Of a stretch of 64,000 nucleotides of DNA, positions 57,426 to 64,000 are shown in pieces (the stretch's first letter is position 1; each line of letters opens with the position of its first letter). The position numbers were made by a program, and so were the translations under genes. This DNA comes from Phoronis australis. Its lineage: Eukaryota; Phoronida; Phoronidae. Under the pieces are notes generated by a model, which was given only the letters and a program-made list of their open reading frames with translations, was not told the DNA's origin and searched no databases. The stretch spans positions 160,172 to 224,171 of the forward strand of contig NMRA01000276.1 of assembly GCA_002633005.1 (NCBI GenBank). The letters run 5' to 3'.

Positions 57426-58202
57426 CTCCAGGAGCTACATATAGGCTACAGCGTGTAATGTGTGTAGACGTTTCTCTGCGTTGCGAGTTTTATAAAAATG
57501 GGTCTGTCTGTGGCCAACTATGGTAAATTCATAAAAGATTGCTTGCAGTGCAACTGAAGTTCATAAAAAGTAAAACTTGACTTCCAAATCGTTTGATCTG
57601 AAGACATTTCACATAATATTTCAGTACAATTCTTAGTATCCTTTACGCACGGGACCCTTAAGTTACATTAGGATTGGTTCATTATGTACCCTAGAGGTGG
57701 TATGGGACTTTACACAACCGGTTGAAGAATTTTTTTGTCATAAACGTTTGTTTGAAAGGCTTAAGTTTAAAAATGGTAGGACTAAGGCGGAAATTTAAAA
57801 ATCGTTTGTCTGCTTTCAAAAATTTAACATTGAAGAATAAAAACAACCTTCACACTCCTCTGGTATTCCTGTTCCATGTTCATTTGCAAAGAAGATGAAA
57901 CTGGAGTTAGTTGGTTGTATTTTCATAGACTGCAATGTTATGTACTTGGTTAAGATGGTCGAGAGATTTTGTGAGGCATACATTCGACATGAAAGGAGTG
58001 TGTAACCTGCTGTTGTATTGCGAGATAGATTTTGAGATGGCCAGTTGGTTATTTCTGGAGTATTAATGTGATATTTATTCATGTCAAAGGTTTTACCAGC
58101 ATTCAATTTATTTGTACACGGATTTATAAATCGGTGATCCAAATCCAGACGAAATGTGCCCATTCTGCCGAGATAGTAACCGCCTGATTAGCGCTAGCGA
58201 AG
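57426..58202. other. Intergenic: nothing recognised
   Basis: The minus-strand open frame 57816-58163 shows no known domain and no splice context. Confidence 0.35.
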
Positions 58203-58329
58203 ATGACTAATTTGGTTAATTCGCACACTAGACTATGCATGGCTGAAGTTCCTCCTAAAGACAGGGAGTTCGTGAGTCACTATCTTTTGAACGAATTTAG
58301 CGGACAATTTTCGTCAAAAACATTACCAG
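58203..58329 (+). CDS. Candidate first coding exon of an unknown gene (speculative)
   Basis: From ATG 58203 (A at -3; in-frame TGA upstream) the frame reads MTNLVNSHTRLCMAEVPPKD and REFVSHYLLNEFSGQFSSKT, then LP, and ends at CCAG|GTAATG, an acceptable donor. The same frame would otherwise stop 8 codons later. I do not recognise the protein, and no downstream exon is evident. Could equally be a chance open frame. Confidence 0.25.
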
Positions 58330-58481
58330 GTAATGTTCATCAAAAAGGAGTAGGCTAAAGAACAATAGACATGTGAGATAGAATTAAGTCAGTAGTGCCT
58401 TGAGGTAGTAGCGTACTACTAACAGTAGGCCTACCAGTAGCCTTGGTACAAACCCGTGGGCCTATGTAAATATACGTATAT

Positions 58482-58803
58482 GTGTGCCTCATTTATGCGT
58501 GACTGTGTCACCTCTTTGGCACTGTGTGCCCCTAGTGTTGCGTCTGTGACCCCTGGCACTGTGTGCCTCCCCTTTGGGTGACCGTGTCACCTCTTTGGCA
58601 CTGTGTGCCACTAGTGTTGCGTCTGTGACGCCTGGCACTGTGTGCCTCACCTTTGGGTGACCGTGTCACCTCTTTGGCACTGTGTGCCACCAGTGTTGCG
58701 TCTGTAACGCCTGGCACTGTGTGCCTCATTTATGTGTGACTGTGTCACCTCTTTGGCACTGTGTGCCCCTAATGTTCCATCTGTAACCCCAGGCACTGTG
58801 TGC
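58482..58803. repeat. 79-bp tandem repeat, about 4 copies
   Basis: GTGTCACCTCTTTGGCACTG recurs at 58505, 58584, 58663 and 58742, exactly 79 bp apart. It directly precedes the DIRS-like gag remnant and may be part of that element's 5' region. Confidence 0.95.
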
Positions 58804-59208
58804 CTTCTGTCGGGTGTCTATTTCTCCTGTGGGGCCCTGTGTCCTTTCTGCTCCGCCCCCTCATTAGCACTTCGTTGCACTGTGTGCCTTATCTTCCCCT
58901 CCCCGTGACTACTTTTCATATTTTTTATTCCCTCCCCTCGAGGATCCCTGTTTTTCTGTCCATGGACCTTGAACCCTGCGTCCCCCTTTTCGGGCTTCCT
59001 CTACGTCTCTCCCCTTGTACCCCCGTTCCCCACCCCTTCCTTAGGGTTTTGTTCTTACCTGTCCTTCCTTCCCCGCCATCTTTCTCCCTTATATATCCCA
59101 CGTTTCCCTCGATTGTGTTCCACCTCTAGGGTTCGGCCACCCCTTCCCGGGGCGGTCGTTCCCCTTTTTTTGCATAAGTCTCTCAGCCGCTCCGTTTTTC
59201 TTTTTCAG

Positions 59209-60131
59209 ATGCCTCGTCATTCAGCTCGTCCATCCAACTCACCGTATTCTCGTCCTTCACCGGCACACCCTCGCTCCTCTACATCGTCTGCGACGTCCTC
59301 GACTCCGCCCTCTGCACCAGCGCCGGACGTTTCCACTGTAGTCCCGTCGGTTATCCAGCAACTTCGCCAGGATCCATCTCTCCTCTCCGTGCCGCCGTCG
59401 GTCTCAGCGCCCCTGCCAGCTGCTCCGTCGGTCATCACTGTGCAGCCTCCACCTCTGCCTTCAACCGTCCATCCGCCTACCAACGACCAGCCGTTCTCCA
59501 TCACTCTTCCCCCGGTCTCGGGTACCGACATTTTACCGTTAGGTTTTAATGTCAATGATAAGGTCCGCGGCATGATTGTTTCGAATCAATTTGTTGATTT
59601 TTATTCCCTACTTCGCCCTCAACATCCATCTTCCTCGACGTTATCTCTCATCGTACAGGAAGGCCATCAGATCCTTACTTCGACTCCGAAGTCAAAATCC
59701 CTCCAGTCCTGTCACGAGTGGTGCATGGCATTTCTCGTTTACATGAGCATTTATACCACCGCCCACCCCCACCAGTCCCCCCACCTTTGCAAATACGCCC
59801 ACACCATCCTTACCTTCATCTCCACCTTTGGTTTTCACCATGCCATGTACTCCCTTCCCACGCCCCTTGGCACTCCATCAATCAGGAGCTGTGGGTTCAG
59901 ATCTCCCTCAGGTCCCACCAATCCCCCTTCCCCCAAACCACCTCTCCTCATCGCACCCCTGGCTACTGCTGGTCCTACAACTCTCACACCTGCCCTAAGC
60001 CCCCCACTCAGTGTCCCTACCTCCATGTCTGCTCTTCCTGCAATGGAAAGCACCCGGCTAAGTCTTGTCGCAGGCAGCCCCCCACGCCTGCTTCTACCCC
60101 TCCTCCTCCCGTTAAGGGCAGACGAATTTAA
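59209..60131 (+). pseudogene. DIRS/Ngaro-like gag ORF with a frameshift
   Basis: Starts MPRHSARPSNSPYSRP at ATG 59209, with a long Ser/Pro-rich N-terminus. It then has LGFNVNDKVRGMIVSNQFVD, CHEWCMAFLVYMSIY and a hydrophobic helix region. Near 59880 a one-base shift moves to INQELWVQI and a cysteine-rich tail (CWSYNSHTCPKPPTQCPYLH, VCSSCNGKHPAKSC). The K(V/I)..I..NQ..DF, W..AF..Y..IY and CW....C...C...H.C..C.G.HP...C pattern fits ORF1 of tyrosine-recombinase retroelements as I remember them. No reverse transcriptase or recombinase follows within the window, so the copy is a partial or nonautonomous one. Confidence 0.55.
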
Positions 60132-61298
60132 TCTTCCGTCCCCCTACCCCTCCTCTCATCCGTTTTTCCCATTCTTGCCTGCAACCTCCCTTCCCTCACC
60201 TTTTCCGTATTGCCTGCCCCTTGGTCCTACCGTAGCCCTTCGGTGTCAGTATTGCCTGTACCTTTTTCTCCTCTATCCCCTGCCTGCTCCCATCCCTCCC
60301 CCATCCCCTCCCTCTGGCATTAGTATTGCCGGTTATATCTAGGGTATTTCTTCTTAGCTTTTCTGTTGTTGTACTACCTTCCGTGGGTGTTTTTAGTTTC
60401 CCCACGTTGTTTCTAGCTTGTACTCATTCGGCTTACTGCCTATGTTATTGTTCAGTTTACCCACTTCTCTCAGTTAGCCAAATTTTATTACTTCTCTCCG
60501 TCCCTCTTTGTCACTTTGTATTATTTCGCCAGTTTACTTAGGGTTGGTTTCTTTTCTCAGTTAATTAATACTGTTATATTGTTTATATCGTCACCTTGGT
60601 ACTTCAGTTTCTGTTAGCCGCTTTTTTTCATATCTTAGGTACTTTCTCTTATGTTTCGGGCTTAGCCCTGCATAGCCTCTGTAACATTTTCAGTTCGTGC
60701 TGTTGTTTGTTTACGGGGTCCTTATATACCTCTTTCCTTATCTTACTTATGGTACTTTCGTTTCACTCCGTGTATCTTGTTTTTCCTATTTACCATTTTT
60801 CCACTTTGTTTCATTGTTTTGTTCAGTCTTCCATGTATTACTTTTGTATTTTTAGCCTTACTATAGTTCAGTTCGTTACCGCCACGACACCAGGGTGAGT
60901 TCACACCAGGCAGCTGTTGCAGCACTTGGGTAAACGTACCTCCCCCTCCAGCCTTGGCCCCTGGAGTTAGGGTTTGGTATCCGGCTGCCAGCCTCTGTAA
61001 GTATGCGAATCTACACAATACCTCTCTTTCATCCCTTTTCTTTTGGTGCGTCCCTGTGGATGGGCATGAGCTGTCTTCAACATCTCTCGTGACGCTTTTT
61101 ATTGCCCATCTTTCCAGAGATTATTATTTTATCTTTATGTTATTTGTACATTCATATTTCTGTACCTTATCAGTCATAATAAATGACCTTATATCGCCTA
61201 TACACGGTCTCCTTCGTATCTCTGGAAACGGAGCTTGCGACGCACCTATTATTTTCGGGACATATTCCGATCATCAATATGTATTTTGACGACAGTCT
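60132..61298 (+). other. Pyrimidine-rich tail after the gag remnant
   Basis: T/C-rich sequence with no recognisable pol. Near the end TTTCCAGAGAT (about 61109) and ATCTCTGGAAA (about 61218) form an inverted pair around an AATAAATGA stretch, possibly the 3' end of the element. Confidence 0.35.
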
Positions 61299-61640
61299 TC
61301 ATACAGCAAGCTGGCTGGCTAGCCTACTAGCAGTTCTTAAATAACATCCATCATCAAAATGTCTTGAACATATATATGAAGTATTATTTTCATTAACGTT
61401 TATACAAGACATAATGTTTTTCTCCCACAGCCACTCATGGGGTCTCCGTACGCTATGGACGCCTTTGCCGCCTGTGTGGCCGAACACCGGCCTCCCGTTC
61501 AGTAACGCTAGGACCTCGCAAAAAAGCAAGACTTCGCGAGATTACGTGAGATATTGCCGTGTATTTTAAATGAGAACTAGGTCCTAGCGTAGGTCTTGGC
61601 GTCTACTGAACGCACGCCCGGCCACACAGCAACCGACCAT
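61299..61640 (-). pseudogene. THAP-domain exon interrupted by a MITE
   Basis: From ATG 61640 the minus strand reads MVGCCVAG, a typical THAP start. A 125-bp MITE (61493-61617) then intervenes. Beyond it the frame at 61486-61299 reads GHTGGKGVHSVRRPHEWLWE, then KNIMSC and YICSRHFDDGCYL. These give the C-x-C start, the tryptophan and the C-x-x-H-F end of a C2CH THAP finger. The two parts are one base out of frame even without the MITE. Whether it came from a transposase or a host gene is open. Confidence 0.5.
61493..61617. mobile_element. Palindromic MITE, copy 2, in the THAP exon
   Basis: Same family as 4209-4356 (CCCGTTCAGTAACGCTAGG ... CTACTGAACGCACGC). CCGGCC flanks it at 61487-61492 and 61618-61623. 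Confidence 0.8.
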
Positions 61641-64000
61641 GATTAGCAGACGACGTACTTGCCGGAAATAACACCAGATAATTTGGCCAGGTGACGCTGG
61701 TGAATCATGACCAGGGGCGGATCCAGGATTTTGACTTGGGGGGGCAGGGCAGACATTCGCACCCCCGAGCTGTCAAATTTAATCTGGAAGAATTTTAGGG
61801 GGGGCATGGCCCCCTTGTCCCCTCCCCCCTAAATACCTCACTGCTTACGTAAACTTTATGAAACTGGACCAATTCAAATGGGCTTTTTTTGCACACTTGT
61901 CGGAGTCAGAGAAATGAGTTGTTGTGTCAAGTGACCATCACGAGGAGGTGCTTATAAAATTTGGTAGCCTCGCGTAGCAATGAGTCGGTGCAGTGTTTGA
62001 AACGTAGAATTATCGCGGAGGAAAATGCCAGCGTAAACGACAAGACGACATTTAGAACTGGCTCGGAGAGAAGTAAGCGATAAAATCTAAGTACTCGGCT
62101 AAGATGTGTGTTCAAAGTAGCTGGGTAACTTTTTTAGAGTTTTCTAAGCTGCGCTACATCCGAAAACCGGCGGGACAGCTAACAAGCGTTCTCGCAAGCA
62201 ATGGCATTTCTAAAATTACTTACGGCCTTACTTTAATATTTGAGTATCACATACAATCCTTTGTGAATCCTACGGATAACGAAGGGCAATATTTTATCGC
62301 ACACAAATCGTCTCCCGAGTTCAAAAGAACGCCACTGTCAAAACTGAATATGTAGGTGTAGGCTTATCACTCCTGTAACATTCAGGATTTATGCCGGGGT
62401 TATTTACTCGAGTATAGTGTACGTGCTGAAGTTTGTTAGGATTGTTTCTCGATGACTTTCTGCTATTAACTGTACGGTCGAAGCAAACATAACTAGTAGA
62501 ATTAAAAACATACAGTTAGTACTATATACTTGAGATTCATGGCAATAGGGCCGTCCAAGATTACAGTGACACTCGAATCTCGCTGTATTTACCCAAAATG
62601 CCGTAAACATTCGTCAGGTACATTTGCTGCCTCGTTTTCGAACCCGGCACTGGAGTTTCACATGCTCTTTGTTGTTGTCTGATTCTTAACAAGTTTTTCT
62701 CGGATGCATTACTCTATTCGTTCTTTCTATGGAAGTATTAAATGTTGTGTTGTGGGCTGCAACACCGGCGTGAAAACGTTTATAAACTGGACAAATACCC
62801 GTCGATGCGTGATCTAAAATTCTTTGCCTTCCCGACATTAACGAGAGACACGAGAATATGCCCGATTTCCATAATAACGGCGAATAAAAGTCATGTATAA
62901 TGCATTCAAACATCTCCTGTTGAGTGACAATATCTGACGAGTGTAAAATGCATATTCTGTGCTACTGTTGCTGAGTGCCGAAGCGTGTCAGTTTGCGTTA
63001 TTTCCAGGAATCGTCATGAAAAAAATGCATGGAAAACTATGCCTCGACATTGTTGTTCTCAATACAGAGTAAAGAATCGTTATCAGATAAATACATGCAA
63101 GATCGGTTACATTTAATTCAACCGACGTCACAACAGTCGCGTTTCAGATTACACTCTTTCCAAGAATTGTCATGAAAAAATGCTTGAAAACTGTGCCTCA
63201 GAGTTGTTCTCAATGCAGGGTGAAGAATCGTTATCCGATAAATACACATGTACACAGACGTTCTCTTGTACTACACAAGGTTGATTCCATTCAAATCAAC
63301 TGACATTACAATAGTCGCGTTTCAGTTTGCGTTCTTTCCAAGGATCGTCATGAAAAAATGCTTGAAATGTTATTCCCAGAAATTGTTGTTTACATTGCTG
63401 GGTAAAGAATTGTTATTAGTTTTGTGTTTTTGCTTTTTTGGCCCCGTTAATTATCCTCAGAAATTTCAGGCAATATTTCCAATTTCTATTTATTATTATT
63501 ACTGAGAACATGAATGAGTTAATCCATAACACAAACTATTTCACTGTCCAGCAGCTTCTATAATTTTTACAATACCACAAAAATGAGATTTCATGTTAAA
63601 ATTTGACACTGATTTTGAGCGAAAACTGATGTGCCAGACTTTTAAACTATCAGAGTAGGAATTGTATTAAACTACATTTAAGCAGGAAGAGATAACCAGG
63701 AAGGGACAACTAGCTAAACCGCCGTTTTTGGCCTCCTTCCCCGGTCTAATTTCAGGACTTAAGTTTCGTTTAAAAGGAAACAGGTGATTTTATCAGAGAG
63801 ATTAAAGCTTTTTCTATAGAAGGATATCAAAAAACTCACTTTGCAACCTTAAACAGTGGTGTAATTGTACTTTAAAAATATCGACTTCAGAGCACTCAAT
63901 CGCAACTTCCCACACGCAGTCACGGGTATTTAAGCTTTTCCGTCGATGTATAGATGGCGCAGTAGTCAAGTACTCCCTCATTTGCATATCAAATTTGCAT
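61641..64000. other. Intergenic to window end
   Basis: A transposon-end-like GGGGCGGATCCAGGATTTT occurs at about 61714 with GGGGGG runs after it. Three diverged copies of a roughly 155-180 bp unit (each with TTTCCA(A)G(G)AATCGTCATGAAAA-type sequence) lie at about 62990-63415. No gene recognised. Confidence 0.45.

Noticed and set aside
58969-59208. Upstream extension of the gag frame to 58969
   Set aside because: The stretch is pyrimidine-rich low-complexity sequence; the ATG at 59209 is where family-like sequence begins.

Overview
This is a stretch of animal nuclear genome. Coding sequence is sparse and split by GT/AG introns, most of the DNA is transposon debris and tandem repeats, and there is one scaffold gap (Ns at 24126-24856). 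The gene content (a NEURL4-like Neuralized-repeat protein and an MFSD9-like transporter) and the repeat types (Kolobok, Penelope-like, hAT-like, THAP remnants, tRNA-derived SINE head) fit a marine invertebrate. I cannot name the species from sequence alone.

Two host genes organise the window, and both have short, easily missed first exons. NEURL4 runs on the minus strand: first coding exon 22982-23143, then a 20.4-kb intron, then the exon completing its first Neuralized (NHR) domain at 2204-2558; the rest lies left of the window. MFSD9 runs on the plus strand in six coding exons (23381-23446, 34323-34410, 42413-42456, 45048-45177, 45543-45752, 47153-47874). These join in phase into a 419-residue major facilitator protein. 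The two start codons are head to head, 237 bp apart, which implies a shared bidirectional promoter.

Layout. 1-23 kb: NEURL4 intron 1, holding a Penelope-like retroelement broken by a TA-flanked transposon and a fold-back element, THAP-domain remnants, two copies of a 2.4-kb hAT-like repeat, an inverted pair of TA-flanked elements and a decayed Kolobok-like element. 23.4-34.3 kb: MFSD9 intron 1, with the gap, an LTR-retrotransposon 3' end and several MITEs. 34.4-42.4 kb: MFSD9 intron 2, with a 62-copy 39-bp minisatellite, an 11-copy 66-bp satellite and a repeat carrying regularly spaced CTCF-consensus motifs. 47.9-49.8 kb: an internally deleted Kolobok transposon with TTAA target duplications, inserted 14 bp past the MFSD9 stop codon; it keeps a THAP transposase N-terminal part and, convergent to it, the N-terminal part of a second, cysteine-rich accessory protein. 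50-64 kb: intergenic, with a transposon-related pseudogene, MITEs (one fused to a tRNA-like head), minisatellites, a DIRS-like gag remnant and a THAP exon interrupted by a MITE.

The most unusual items are the two-gene Kolobok architecture, which seems to recur in decayed form at 19.0-19.45 kb, the head-to-head NEURL4/MFSD9 start region, and the repeat-borne CTCF-like motif array inside MFSD9.
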